The notes under the pieces are model-generated. The model did no database searches. It saw only the letters and a list, made by a program, of their open reading frames with translations, and had not been told where the DNA came from. DNA of 64,000 nt from Castanea sativa (taxonomy: Eukaryota > Streptophyta > Magnoliopsida > Fagales > Fagaceae): assembly GCF_040712315.1 (NCBI RefSeq), contig NC_134018.1, positions 5,105,001-5,169,000 on the forward strand, given 5' to 3'. Of the stretch, positions 23,121-35,246 are shown one piece after another (the first letter of the stretch is position 1; each line of letters begins with the position of its first letter). The position numbers and the translations under genes were made by a program.

Positions 23121-24431
23121 ATGCTAAGGGTTCAAAAGGAGAGGAAAACAAGACAAAAAAAAAAAAAAAAAACCAAGGGCAGACTGCATTAGAGAGGGTT
23201 AGAGCATAAAAATATCAATAAATAACAATCTATTTGATGCATGTAATGAATGTACATATGATGCATGCTCTAATGCATTAAAATTTGTTCAATTTCACTT
23301 TATAAACCATCAATTGACTTGAACATAGAGTTTTAGTCCAAATCCCAAATTTGAAAAACCTAAATTCAAAAAGTAAACCAAATTGATCAATTAACCATTA
23401 TACTAGTTAGGAAACATTGTATAATGAATTAATTTATCAACATCACAAGTCAATTTTATCAAATTAAACTCAATTGAACAAAATCCCCAATTTTGCAAAA
23501 ATTCCAAACCCTAGAAATTCCAGTTGTTCTTAAACCAACAGTTCAATCAAATTAATGCATGAGAATCATGTTTATAGCATCTAAGAATAAAAAACCATTG
23601 AACAAAAATGATTAAAAACAATTGAAATGAATAAAAGTCCCTAAATTCCTATGTTCGAATTTTTCAAGAAAAATGCATGAAAATGCTTGAAACATGTGAT
23701 TAAATTGAAAAAGAAAAGGTAAAAGTCTTACCAATGCTTGAGGACAAAAACCTTGAAGAAATTTGTGAAAGAAAACGACAAAAATCCTTTAGATTGGATC
23801 AATTGAAGAGAGAAAGTGAGAAAAAGTTTTGAAAAGCTTTTGAAATAGTGAAGAACACATGAGGAAAAGCTTTTTAAAACACTAAACTTTCGAATTTCGA
23901 TCGGTTGAAATTGGGGTTCGATTGATCGAAAAATAGATTCGATTAATCGAGCACCAATCGAGCACTAATCGAGCCAAACAAATTCAAACCAAAATTTTAA
24001 ATGAAATCTCGATTGGTTGAAAAACACCCTCGATCGATCGAAAATTTGGAAAAATGAAATTTTTGAAAAACAATGGAAGTTTTATGCAGAAAACACTCAA
24101 ACCAACTTATTTCATGAATGAAATGCATGAGTATGAGTTTAAAAGTTTTTCAAAAACATTTGAATTCAACCCAGATCTTTCAAAAACAAGATTTTTACAC
24201 TTTTTGTCCCCAAAACTCAAACAATAAACATATTTTGTATCAAAATCAAGGAACATACAATCTTGGATGACCAAACCAACTTCGTACACAATTTCATGTA
24301 CTAAGTTTAGCAAAGAATAACTTGTGTAGTGTGTGTAACTAGTAGCTGCATGAGATACATGTGAGGTGATATGTAGATAGTAGTCAATCACAATTTCTAC
24401 ATTATTCATCACATAAGTTTGAAAGAGACTA
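23121..24431 (-). other. Copia internal non-coding DNA
   Basis: No pol homology on either strand. At 23885-24045 there is a dense cluster of ATCGA / TCGAT motifs (for example GATCGGTTGAAA and TCGATTGATCGAAAAAT). This probably belongs to the SIRE-like element's internal spacer upstream of the envelope-like ORF. Confidence 0.45.
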
Positions 24432-25740
24432 TCACCTAAAGAGATACATCATATAACTCTCACATCTCTTAGAAATCAAGCTTGCAATCAGCTTGGCTTT
24501 TCCAAGATGGTAACTAATAGTCAGGTCATAGTCCTTTAATAGCTCTAACCATCTTCTTTGTCTCATGGTCAACTCCTTTTGAGTAAAGAGGTACTTGAGG
24601 CTCTTGTGGTCAGTGAATATCTCACACTGTTCTCCATACAAATAGTGCCTCCAAATTTTTAGAGCAAAAACCACCGCAGCTAACTCCAAGTCATGTGTGG
24701 GATAATTTTACTCATAAGGCTTAAAATGTCTAGAGGCATAACCCACTACCTTCCCATGTTGCATAAGGACACACCCCAAGCCTTTCCTAGAGGCATCACT
24801 ATAAATGGTGAAACCTCCACTACCTGAAGGTATGGTGAGAATGGGTGTTGACACCAACCTTCTCTTCTATTCTTGGAAGCTTTTTTTAGACTTTCCGGTC
24901 CACTAAAACTTAGCTCCCTTTTTGGTTAAGCAAGTTAAAGGCATATCTAAGTGAGAAAATCCTTCAACAAACCTCCTGTAATAACCAGCCAGTCACAAAA
25001 AGCTACAAACCTCTGTCACATTGTTTGTTCTATTCCATTCTACTACTGCTTCCACTTTCTAAGGGTCAACAGCAATCCCATCTTTAGATACAACATGCCT
25101 AAGGAATGCAACACTGTCTAGCCAAAATTTACATTTTTCAAGCTTTGCATACAGCTTCTTCTCCTGCAATAGTTGTAGTACAAGCCTCAAATGATTCTTA
25201 TGCTCCTCCACACTCTAAGAATATATCAAGACATCATCAATAAAACCACAAAAAATTTATCTAAGAAGGGTTTAAACAGCCTATTCATCAAGTCCATAAA
25301 GGCTGCTGGTGCATTGGTTAAGCCAAAAGGCATTACCAAAAATTCATAATGGCCATATCTTGTACGGAAAGTTGTCTTGGGCACATCAGTAGTCTTAATC
25401 TTCAATTGATGGTAACCGGAATGAAGATCAATCTTATAGAAAACCTGTGCTCCTTGGAGTTGATAAAAAAATCCTCTATCCTTGGTAAAGGGTATTTATT
25501 TCGCACTATCACCCTATTCAGCTCCCTATAATTAATGCAAAGTCGCATGCTCCCATCCTTTTTCTTTACAAACAATACAGGTGCACCCCAAGGGGAAACA
25601 CTAGGCCAGATGAAGCCTTTGTTGGGCAGCTCTTGCAGTTGTTCTTTTAATTCCCTTAACTCAGTAGGTGTCATTCGGTATGGGGCTTTAGAACTTGGGC
25701 TAGAACCTGGTAATAGGTCAATAGAAAACTCTATCTCCTT
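24432..25740 (-). pseudogene. Gypsy reverse transcriptase-RNase H (broken)
   Basis: RT starts with [44 protein letters not shown] sequence (25674-25530). RT core pieces follow, including [20 protein letters not shown] (about 25350-25300). Near the YxDD box the frame is shifted and interrupted (25250-25210). RNase H (24689-24440) shows [19 protein letters not shown] and [11 protein letters not shown], typical of Gypsy RNase H. Many stops separate the parts, so no active enzyme is possible. It would have copied the element RNA in virus-like particles. Confidence 0.8.
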
Positions 25741-26296
25741 ATCTGGAGTGTAACCTTGACAAGTCTTCTGGAAACACTTCTAGAAACTCTCTCACTACAG
25801 GAATGTCCTCCAGCCTCAATTCACCTTGTTGTGTGTCTCTAACGGTGGCTAGATACCCTTTACACCCTTTCTTCATCATACATCTAGCTTGTAAAGTTGA
25901 AATCACCCGTGGAGAAGTATATGCCCCACTTCCCACAAAACAGAACTCAATCTCACCAAGTACTTGGAAAATTACCTTCTTCCTATGACAATCAACTATG
26001 ACATAATGGGCAGCCAACTAATCCATCCCAAAGATTATGTCAAAGTCCCGCATCTCCAACAATGTTAGATTTACAAGTAACTCTCTATCTGCTATTTTGA
26101 CAACACAAGACTCGCAAACACTATCAGTAACTACTATACCCCCAACTAGGGTATCCACACATAATTCAAACTCCATAGGCTCAAATTTAAAATTATGTTT
26201 CTTTACAAAATTAGTAGATATGAAGGAGTGAGTGGCACCAGGATCAAGCAATGCATAAGCATAAGTTGTGGAAACTGGAATAATACCTGTTACCAC
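25739..26296 (-). pseudogene. Gypsy aspartic protease region
   Basis: The minus strand encodes YAYALLDPGATHSFIS (26262-26215), the retroviral-type active-site segment. The usual D-[ST]-G is D-P-G here, so the second active-site residue is replaced. The flap/C-terminal part MRDFDIIFGMD ends near 26018, and the linker toward RT (AAHYVIVDCHRKKVIF) continues to 25739. One stop interrupts the join. Confidence 0.75.
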
Positions 26297-26479
26297 AGCA
26301 TTAGAAGTAATAACATCCTGTTGAGTGAGTGCATAAACCCTTCCTTGGATCTTGGGCCTTTGGCTTGCTCCTTGATTCTGTCATGTTGTTGGTCTTGGAA
26401 TGGTCTGACCCTCCTTCCATTAGGGACACTCAGCAATCCTGTGACCCCTTTGTCCACATGAGAAACATGCTCTAGTATT

Positions 26480-27326
26480 CTAGTGGCAATCCTTATCAGC
26501 ACGTGGTGTCCCTTGTTTCTTGGCTTGAAAGCTAGAGCTTTGCTCTCCTTGCCTAGGTTTCTTCTTCTGGTTGTTATCTCTTTCTGTTTGAGCCTCATTA
26601 AGCCCCAGTTCCACTAATAAAGCCTTACTCACCACTTCCCTAAAGGTAGTCAACTCAAAGGGCACAACTCCTTGCTTGATTCGGAACCTTAATCCATCTT
26701 CAAACCTTCGAGCCTTAGTTTCTTCATCCACCACCATTGTCGGAGCAAATTTAGCTAACCTGGAAAATTTTGCTTCATACTGAGCAACTGTCATGTTACC
26801 TTGTGTCAGCTTGATAAAATCTTTTTCCTTTTGAAATGAGATGCTCTTAGGAAAATATTTCTCATAAAATATAGACTTAAATAGATTCCAAGTCCAAAGC
26901 TCAGTCTCTTGTCCATGTTTGACTTTTTGTAGCCGCCATCAATCATAAGCATCTCCATGCAACATATAGGTGACATAATCCATTTTCTCACCCTCATAGC
27001 ATTCAAGAACTCTGAATACTTTCTCCATCTCAATGATCCTTTTTTTTTGCTTCCATAGGCTTAGTAGTCCCCTTAAAAGCTGGAGGAGACAACCTCTTGA
27101 ATTAAATCATCCCACCATGATGATCTTGGCGTTGCTCCATCATCCTAGCTAGGTTATCTCCAGTAGTGACTTGTTGTTGGACCACTCCAACCAAGGTCTG
27201 CATCATCTGGATCATCTCTGGTGGTTGGCTTTGGTCGTGCCTGAATTCTCGGTTCCCATTTTGCTGATTCCTAGCATTGCCAAAGTTGTTGGGAGTGTTC
27301 GCTGTGTTTTTGCTGTGAGGTGACAT
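26480..27326 (-). pseudogene. Gypsy gag region (fragmented)
   Basis: The minus-strand start is MSPHSKNTANTP at 27326, with a glutamine-rich N-terminus. The capsid part includes MTVAQYEAKFSRLAKFAP (26794-26740) and RFEDGLRFRIK, typical of plant Gypsy gag. The zinc knuckle lies leftward near 26470 (CSHVDKG trace). Frame breaks separate 27102, 26806 and 26480. Confidence 0.7.
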
Positions 27327-28255
27327 CCTAACCTCTGTTCATTATGCACATGACAAACTAACATGTTATCAAATTTCTAATTTAATAAAAAAAAAATAGA
27401 AATCAAAAACTCATTTAGTGTATATATCATACAACGTATCCCCAAATGCCTAATTTCTACCCCTTTCACTGTTTAGTTTCATAAATCAATGCCTAAGGAT
27501 CCAACCTAGAGCTCTGATACCATAAATATTGTCACGCCCTGAACCCAAGTAAGAGCTAGGCACATGACAATATCCACACACTTATAAAGTTTACACCCTA
27601 CAAGTGTGTAAGGTCCTCTTAACAATTAAAGAATTATCCTCAAAGAAATTTCATCAATAAATTTAAAAATATCCTCAATAATGCAATTCTCAAAAGATCT
27701 CCAGATAATAATCTTCCAACATCAAAATAAAAATAAACTAAATCCTTTAAATCTAAAGGACTACACAAATGGTAATCTTAAAGATAAAAGTTCAAATCTT
27801 ATTCCAGTGATTTTCTAAACTTCACTCATACGCACATCCTATTGGAAGCCCAAACATATGCTACTCTTCCTGATCAAAATTTGAAAGGAGAAAGAGGGGG
27901 GGGGGGGGTGAGTTGACAACTCAATAAGTAACCAAAATTCTAATAAGTTCTATCCAACAATAGATCTGTAAAGTAATAAGATGTAATATGAATCTTCAAA
28001 AGTTATAATATGCTATAGGTTTTCAAAAATAACTAAAGAAGTTTCATAGTCTTAAAATATACATCGCAAATAGATCACATACTTTAAGCTTACAATTATA
28101 TCATAGATGGTTTAGAAAGTAGTTAGTTTTCCATATATTGAAGGCTATAACTTACAATAAGTTCCAAAAACACATAAGTAGTTTTAATGACTCAAAATAG
28201 TTAAATATTCAAAAGTAATTCATATTCTTAACAATCTTATGAATATGGTCACACT

Positions 28256-28450
28256 ATATCCCCATGACTGGGCATCAGAGTACCAATGAATAATCCCCAT
28301 TGGCTGGGTATCAAAGTACCAATGAATAATTCCCATTATATGGGTATCAGAGTACCAATGAATAACCCTTCTTGGCTTGGGTATCAAAATACCAATGAAT
28401 AACCCCTTATTGGTTGGGTATCAGAGTACCAATGAATAACCTCCATGGGT
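28256..28450. repeat. Tandem repeat, about 42-bp period, five copies
   Basis: Units contain TGGGTATCAGAGTACCAATGAATAA with minor changes. It lies inside the Gypsy LTR. Confidence 0.85.
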
Positions 28451-29080
28451 TTGGGTATATGAATCTATTCATAGTCAGACTGTCCATAATCATATATATG
28501 AAATCATAGTTTCTAACAAAAATATATTTTATTCAAATACATATACATATAATCATATATTCAATATTCAAATATATTTGTGATATTTCTGTATTCCTTA
28601 CTTTAAATCAATATAGCTAAAGATAATTAAATAAAATAAATCTTATATTCAATGCTCATATATATTTGTGGAAATTCTTTATTCTTTACTTTGAATTAGT
28701 ATAGCTAAAGAATAGAAAAGAAAATACATCATATATTCAGTAATCAGATATATTTGTGATAATTCTTTACTTGAAATTAGTAATACAATAGAAATAAAAA
28801 TTCTAATAATTATAAACAATTTTCAGTAGTTAAAAATACATTAATATAAGTAAAATAAAACCCAATTAGGATAAGGTTACTTACCTCAGTTAGCTCACCA
28901 CAAAAGACTTCTCCCTAACACTTCATCTAAAATCCTTAGATCTCACCTAACAATTTATAAGCACAATTTACTCAATAATCAAATAATTTAGGAAAGATTT
29001 ATAACGGTACTCGACTAAAAAAAGACTATTAAAAATATCCCATAATTGTCTACTTATCTCACACCAAAATTCCATCTATC

Positions 29081-29083
<3 letters not shown>

Positions 29084-29130
<47 letters not shown>

Positions 29131-29300
29131 TATATATATATATTCATTCTGCCACCATTAATGCCTTGAAAGATAAGGCCTAAGCCCTAATTCCATCAAT
29201 TTGGGCACAGTTTCTTAAACAACCAAATTGTGCAGAAAGTTGACCCTTAGACCCATCACGCCTAAAATCTATAACTTCCAGCTACACTTATCGCAACGGA

Positions 29301-29339
<39 letters not shown>
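29084..29339. repeat. Two (AT)n microsatellites
   Basis: Runs at 29084-29143 and 29305-29339, within the Gypsy LTR. Confidence 0.9.
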
Positions 29340-29342
<3 letters not shown>

Positions 29343-30159
29343 TCAAAAATGTTGAGCACAGAAAAATTTGTAGGTAGTAGCGCCTAATTGACCGAAATAT
29401 AAATCTAACTTTTCTTTGTTTGCATCTTTAAAACTCTTGAATAATTAAATAGTTTCACCACTGGTCAAAATATCCACATAAAACTCTAATTCCAAATAAG
29501 CTTAGATTTGACAAGAGAAAGATTCTTAGGCTCTTACCTCAATTGTGCAGTCAAACCTTCTTTACTTGAGTATTTTGGATAGTCTCATCTCTCAAAACAT
29601 TTGTTGGTATGCGTTGACTTAAATTAGACTATATATAACTAGGGTTTCAACCTTATTTTCTAAAACCCCCCTTAGTAATATTAATTATAAAAGTTGACCC
29701 CATAAACAAATTTACTTAAATACCCCTCCTTTTAGTTCTTTTTTTTTCTTTTTTTTTTCTTCGGGTATTACAGCATGTGACTTCAAAATCAAGATCATGT
29801 GATCAAAAACTATAAACAATTCCCACTCAACATGCACTACATAGCTAAAACTAGCAAAGTGCAGAAAAAATAAGCTTATCCAAGCTAAACACGGTACACA
29901 AGCATGTTATCTAAAGATAATAGGCCAACCTCAATTACAAATCCAAGATAAATGATACAAAACATATTCCTCCCTCTTTTTAAATTTTTTTTTTTATTAT
30001 TATTTAAAAAAACAAAAAACAAAAACCACCTAGAATGAAATGTATGAATGTAATGCAATGCAAATCCTAAAGGTAAAATGAAACAAAACATCAAAAGAAG
30101 AATGGCCATAAAGAGTATTGAGATGAAGCACAAGGACCATGTCAAAAAGACTCAGTTAG

Positions 30160-31995
30160 ATTGAGTCTTTTTCATCCAAAACTTCTTAGATGCAACTTTG
30201 GCTTTGGAGTTATTATTCATATTAGAATGATGTGCAACTCTAGGATTGATATAAAGGTTGAAAGCTTGTACCAATTCACCAATAAGTATCATAGGATCTT
30301 GTGCTTGAGGCACAAGTACTCTTAGCTTATTTGCTCACTTTGCAGCTTGCAACTTGAAATAGTTTGAGCGAGTATGCCCAGCCTTTCCACAAAAATGACA
30401 AACCCATAAAGGTCTATCATGCTTCTTATCCTTAGGGAGGTTAGGATTCTTGGGCTTAGACTCTTTAAGATCAATTCTAATCTTTCTAGGAGGTGGTGTA
30501 ACTTCTACTGGTTTGACAATCTCACTCTTGGGAGGCTTAGAAGAAGAAACAAAGTTTGTGGAATGAGTTTCAAACACAGAGATACTATCTACAAAACCTA
30601 GACTAGTTTTGTCTAAGGGAGACTTCTGAACACTCAACATGTGATCAAGTTTAGAACTAGCAGACCTATTAGTTTGTTCTCTAGTGACAGATAATTCTAG
30701 TTCTAAGTTCTTAATCTTATTAAGCAACATCATGTTTTCAAATTTCACCATATCAATCAAATTATTAGCATCAATAAATTTCAGCAACAAGTTTTTCTTT
30801 TCAAGTTCAAGGGAGGCAATCTTCTTTGAACCTAAGTCAACACTCATTGCATCCTTTGCAGCAACCTTGCACAGCTTATTAAAAACTTCTTGCAAATTAG
30901 CACATTTAGAGAGTTCCCCATCAAAAGGGTTCTCTTCAACCACAACACTTTCATTAACTACAGCAGTAGCTGTAAAAGCAAAGAAGTTTCCATCTTCATC
31001 ACTACCAGACTCATGATCAGAAACTTCATCATCACTAAGGGTTACAATCATAGCTTTACCCTTTAACCTCAAGAATGTAGGACATTCAGATTTCACATGA
31101 CCATACCCATGACAACCAAAAAATTGTTGACCTAGTGAATTACTTGAAGTTTGACCAACCTTTTCTTTTTGATTTATCAGAATTATAAACCTTAGTTGGT
31201 TCATTTTTTTTAAAATTCCTAGGTTCAGCATTGTTTTTACCTCTTGCCCTTTTGTTTTTGTCCCTAAGAAAGTTTCTAAAGTTCTTGGCAAGATAAGAAA
31301 TATCTGTAGAAGAGAGTTCATCATTAAATCCATTTCCATCAACATCATCAACTGACTTAAGAGCCATTGATTTGGATTTGTTTGTCTTAGGTAGGTCTAG
31401 CTCATAGGACTGGAGAGATCCCACAAGCTCATCAACAGGGATGGAGTGTAAATCTTTGCTTTTAGTAATGACAGTCACTTTGGGTCTAAAGTCCTCAGTC
31501 AAGGATTTAAGAATCTTCCAAACAATCTTAGGTTAGTCATAAATTTCACCCAAAATATAAGCAGAATTAACAATATCATTAAGTTTAGCATAGAATTCAT
31601 CAAAACACTCATTATTAGACATTCTAATGCTTTCAAATCTAGTAGTTAACTGCTGTAACTTATTTATCTTAACTGCCTTTGTGCCTTTATGCACAGTTTG
31701 GAGAATATTCCAAGTAGTATGAGCAACCTCAACATTTGAGATTCTTTTGCATTCCTCCATTGAAACAACATTAAAAATAGCAGTCATGACTTTTCTATTA
31801 AAAACGGCTGCCTCTTTTTGAGAAGTTGACCACTCACTAACAGGGGTAGTCGGTTTCTCCCATCCGTATTCAATGGAGTTCCATACTCTTTCATCAATAG
31901 ATTTCAGGAATGCTTTCATCCTTACTTTCTAGTAGGCATAGTTGTTCCCATCAAAGTGAGGTGGGATCACAAGAGAGTGACCGTATTTTATGACA
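30160..31995 (-). pseudogene. Copia gag polyprotein (UBN2-type), broken
   Basis: The minus strand opens with VIPPHFDGNNYAY (about 31970) and MKAFLKSIDERVW (31919), the N-terminus of plant Copia gag. The UBN2/retrotrans_gag core follows, including VEVAHTTWNILQTVHKGTKAVK and LQQLTTRFESIRM (31730-31640). A stop after GEIYD (31533) and a frameshift near 31150 break it. The long last part (31080-30335) holds two zinc knuckles: GCHGYGHVKSECPTF, which has lost its first Cys, and CHFCGKAGHTRSNY, whose last Cys is Tyr. Both RNA-binding knuckles are therefore defective. The tail runs to KKTQSN near 30160, after which no protease or integrase appears. In an intact element gag packages the RNA. Confidence 0.85.
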
Positions 31996-32066
31996 ACAGG
32001 GGGTCAAGGATCAACTCTTAGATCAAGAGATCTAAAACACAAGAGCTAACCTGCTCTGATACCGCT

Positions 32067-32927
32067 TGTACATTTTTAGACCCTCTAACTCAAGTTGTTT
32101 AACCTAGTTATTTAGCCAAGTGATTACTTAGACAAATTATTCAGATCTACGTTAACACAATAAAATCATATCCTGTAAAAATGCGAAAAAATAAAGAACA
32201 CAACGATATTAGAATCTAGGAAAAACTAACCGGTAAAAAGCCTAGAGAGGATTTAACCTAACTATCCTCAAGGTAAAAACAGATTCACTAAGAAAGAATT
32301 GAAGTTTTACAATAGAACTTAGACCACTAACATCCTATTATTACCTCGTGTAGAAAACTTACTACCACGACTACGTGACAGCTCCGAGTTCACGGACTAC
32401 TTCTTTCCTTGATCTGCAGCAACTACAAGTTTTCCTACTTGTGACTTTGATACTCCACTCAAAAGTTTTAGATATTCTTTAAAGTTCTTTATGCAGCAAC
32501 TGAAGAGATCATCAAGCTCTTGACGTGAATCTTGATCTTGATAACCTTAAGTGTGTGTATGAAGGTAAACACCGCTAGATCTCACAAAAGATTCAACACA
32601 CAACTCTCCAAAGACCTCTAAAACGTGGCTAGGATTCCTTTTATACTTGAAGTAAAACACTTAACCCTACACGTCATATGGGCTTGGGCTGAATTGGAAA
32701 ATTTGCTAGAAAAATAAATCTACTCGAGTTTCAGGTCGATTGAGCCTAATTTTCGATTGATTAAGCCTCGCAGATTTTGTCCATTAAATCCTGCAATCGC
32801 TCGATTCCAATTTTACAACAAAACACACTTTGAGCAAGCCTAACCTAGACTTTATGTTTTGATCATGGTTTGCCAACATATTACAAATTAAAGTTCTAAT
32901 ACACTAGTTCCTAATGTCTTAGTTTCT
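32067..32927 (-). repeat. Copia 5' LTR
   Basis: It begins TGTACATTTTTAGACC next to the PBS and aligns with 20668-21500. Its outer end stops at GTCTTAG, missing the final CCTAACA present in the other copy, where LINE-derived sequence begins. Confidence 0.82.
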
Positions 32928-33206
32928 AGACTAATTAATGATATTGAAGTACTGTCATGGAATGGTTTGCTCATTGAAGATGGAAGGTGTTGTTTGAGTT
33001 TATTTAATCAATTTCATCACTCTCATGTAAAGAGAGAAGGTAATAAGGCTGCTCATAGTCTTGCTCGGTTTGTTGTGCATATCTTAGACTTTCATGCGTG
33101 GATGGAGGGTGTTCTGCCACAATTTCTTTCTGTAGTCTAAGCTGACTTAGCTGTTTTTTCTTAATAAAATTTCTTTGTTTCTTTCTTCAAAAAAAAAAAA
33201 AAAAAA
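32928..33206 (+). mobile_element. LINE 3' fragment with RNase H remnant and poly(A) tail
   Basis: The plus strand encodes a short RNase H C-terminal piece: INDIEVLSWNGLLIEDGRC, then HSHVKREGNKAAHSLARF. It runs to a stop near 33137, then a short 3' UTR and an A18 run at 33189-33206. It is a strongly 5'-truncated L1-type copy. It abuts the Copia LTR, which may have lost its terminus through this event. Confidence 0.72.
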
Positions 33207-33472
33207 CATAACATCATAAGAGACTAAAGAAAACAGTTAACAAATAAATTATGCATTTAAGCTTACATTGTTTTAAATTCATGACATTAATCATCCAAGA
33301 AAACTTGTATTAGCTCACTAAAAGAAAAGGCATGACATCAATAAATTTTAAAAATTTATAATCATAAAGAATAATTTAAATTTTAAAAATTTATTATCAT
33401 AAAGAATAATTTATTAGCATAAATAGCAACTAGAAACACGTTGTAAATCTCATAATCACATAGCAGCTTCGA
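33207..33472. repeat. Duplicated flank shared with 8.98-9.10 kb
   Basis: A TGACATCAATAAATTTTAAAAATTTA-type block with ATCATAAAGAATAATT occurs twice here (33331-33405), once in 8983-9096. CATAAGAGACTAAA near 33217 also echoes 8487-8500. This is paralogous DNA, probably P450-array intergenic sequence. Confidence 0.55.
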
Positions 33473-34596
33473 GCAACCGCATCAATTCTTCTAAAACATT
33501 CTGTCTATTTTACCAAAAAAAAAAAAACCTACTTTTTCTATTTCACACGATCACTTTTAAAAAATACCCACATCAGTTCATCTGTTATACACTATATTTT
33601 ATATAAATAGTATTTTTTATTCTTCTTTTAATATTATTTTATACTATTCTATTGTCCTTTTCTCTTTGCCTTTTTTTCCCCCCTTCCTCTTCTTTCTTCT
33701 GCTTTCTTTTTCCTTATCTCTTTGACATTTCTTCTTTCTTTTTTCTTCCTCTTCTTTCTTCTTCTTTCTCTCACGATCAACTCTCCATCACAAGCACCGC
33801 AAGCATCAAAACCCCCAAACACCACCGATCTCTATCAACCCAGTAGCACCTATCTACACCACCAACACTGATCTACATCGCTAGCACTGATCCAAATCAC
33901 TGATCCACATGCGGTGATGGCGATGGCGACGGTGATGAAATTGCGTCTCCCTCACCCCTTCTTGGTTGAAATTGCTCCTCCAATCACCAATCCATGATCC
34001 ACCAATCCATAATCACCGATCAATGATCCACAATCAAAGCACCACAAGCACCGATCCACGATCCACAAGCACTGTTCCAATCGACCCACAACCATAAGTT
34101 CACAAAAATTCTCTCTATCTCTGTTGATGTGTCTGTGTGTGGGTGTGTTTGATTTTTGGTTGATTTTGTGGTGTGACCGTGTGTGGGTTTGTTTAATTTT
34201 TGGTTGATTTTGTTGTGTGTCCATGTGGTGGTGGTGGTGGTGGTGGAGGTTAGTGGTGCTGGGTTGCGGTGGTGGTGTTTGGCGGTGCTAAGTTGTGGTG
34301 ATGTGGGTGTTGGTGTTGGGTCTGTGTGGTCGGCGGTGGGGGTTATCAATTGCAAAGATTATGGGTTGAAGAGATAGAGAGTCAGTGGAAGAGAGAATGT
34401 GAGGGGAGAGAAAAAAAAATTAAAATAATGTATAGAAAAGCTACAGTAACAGTGCATATATGCACGGTTACTGTAGCAATTTTGTATATGTGTAAACTTT
34501 TTCAATTATTGATGCGGGTGTTTTTTTTTTGTTAAAATGTGCAAGATTAAGCATTTTTCATATTTTGCAAACTTTTGCAACCACTGATGCGGTTAC
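33473..34596. mobile_element. Probable MITE with AACCGCATCA termini
   Basis: The left end has AACCGCATCA (33475-33484) and the right end TGATGCGGTT (34585-34594), perfect 10-bp inverted repeats. The paralogous region at 12.1 kb lacks this block, supporting an insertion. The interior is CT-rich on the left half and GT-rich on the right half (a long imperfect inverted arrangement), without coding sequence. Superfamily and TSD are unclear. Confidence 0.6.
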
Positions 34597-34646
34597 TCTT
34601 AGCAACAACATCAGTGGAGGTAAACAAAAGCTAGAAAACAATTGAA

Positions 34647-34677
<31 letters not shown>

Positions 34678-35246
34678 GTAATAATAATAATAATAATAAT
34701 ATAGGTCTTCTCAAAATAAATAAATAAAGGAATGGTTGGCCAAGTCAATTGCAGGAGAGAGAAAAAAGCAATTGTTTGTCTGTTTAATTGTATTACTTTT
34801 GGTTTTGGATTTATTGGGAAGATGCATGATTAAAATCATTGAACTCGCACACAGTTTGTTGGTTGTGGCTTTAAAGTTTAAATTGTACATTTCCTACTAT
34901 TGATAAAAATTATTTTTAATTTTAAATATATTTATATGTATGCACGTGTTACACGCTATTTTTTTAAAATAATTTAACTAATTATTTTTATATTATTTTT
35001 AATAAGTTTTTGTGCAACAAGATACTAGAAAACTTTTTCTAGTTTCAATTAGAAAACGTTAAACAAATCACCTTTGTTGAAAAATGATTTTCATTATACA
35101 TTTTCCTAACAAAATATTTTACTCTAAAATAAATGCAACATAAGATAATATATATTTTAGTGGGATTAGAAAGAGTACCTCAACATATGAACATTACAAA
35201 TAAGAGTCTATTAGATAAAAAAAAACTAATTTATTCTCAAAGTCTT
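34597..35246. other. P450-array flank upstream of the Tat element
   Basis: Contains an (AAT)n run at 34648-34701. From about 35010 to 35220 it matches the sequence in front of the P450 stub at 8 kb (CAACAAGATACTAG, AAATCACCTTTGTTG, GAACATTACAAAT). It ends at the TSD GTCTT (35242-35246). Before the Tat element inserted, this DNA was contiguous with 46226 onward and formed the upstream region of the P450 pseudogene. Confidence 0.6.

Larger units (their letters stand above)
24432..29772 (-). mobile_element. Truncated Ty3/Gypsy (Del/Tekay-like) nested in the Copia element
   Basis: The 5' LTR is at 27530-29772, with a tRNA-Met-type PBS at 27511-27522. Leftward on the minus strand follow gag pieces (27326-26480), aspartic protease (26296-26018), RT (25674 down to about 25200) and RNase H (24689-24432). 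After RNase H the element stops: integrase and 3' LTR are absent. Long LTRs with TGTCACGCCC starts and this gag/PR/RT order suit plant Del/Tekay chromoviruses, but the integrase-chromodomain that would prove it is missing. The right junction continues into Copia internal DNA (GCATGTGACTTC). Confidence 0.78.
27530..29772 (-). repeat. Gypsy 5' LTR (2.24 kb)
   Basis: Plus-strand ends are TGTCACGCCCTGAACCC and CGGGTATTACA. A PBS sits 7 bp outside the left end. It holds a roughly 42-bp tandem repeat (28256-28450), a G run near 27897-27909 and two AT microsatellites. No second copy is present in the window. Confidence 0.78.
20668..32927 (-). mobile_element. SIRE-like Ty1/Copia retrotransposon, pol not found, with nested Gypsy
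   Basis: Direct LTRs at 20668-21509 and 32067-about 32927 bound it. The primer-binding site GGTATCAGAGC (initiator tRNA-Met type, minus strand) lies at 32053-32063, so transcription runs leftward and the right LTR is the 5' LTR. gag lies at about 31990-30160 and an envelope-like ORF at about 23120-21955, next to the 3' LTR. A Gypsy element occupies roughly 24.43-29.77 kb. In the remaining internal DNA (23.1-24.4 and 29.8-30.2 kb) no Copia protease, integrase, RT or RNase H was found. gag knuckle style and the extra ORF position point to the SIRE/Maximus lineage. The right LTR lacks the last ~10 bp seen in the left one and abuts a LINE fragment, so no TSD can be checked. Confidence 0.78.

Noticed and set aside
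28256..28450. CRISPR-like array
   Set aside because: Five ~42-bp units are contiguous degenerate tandem repeats with no unique spacers, inside a plant LTR.
33652..34535. Open frames in CT-rich and GT-rich DNA
   Set aside because: Low-complexity interior of a MITE; both strands give repetitive peptides without family similarity.
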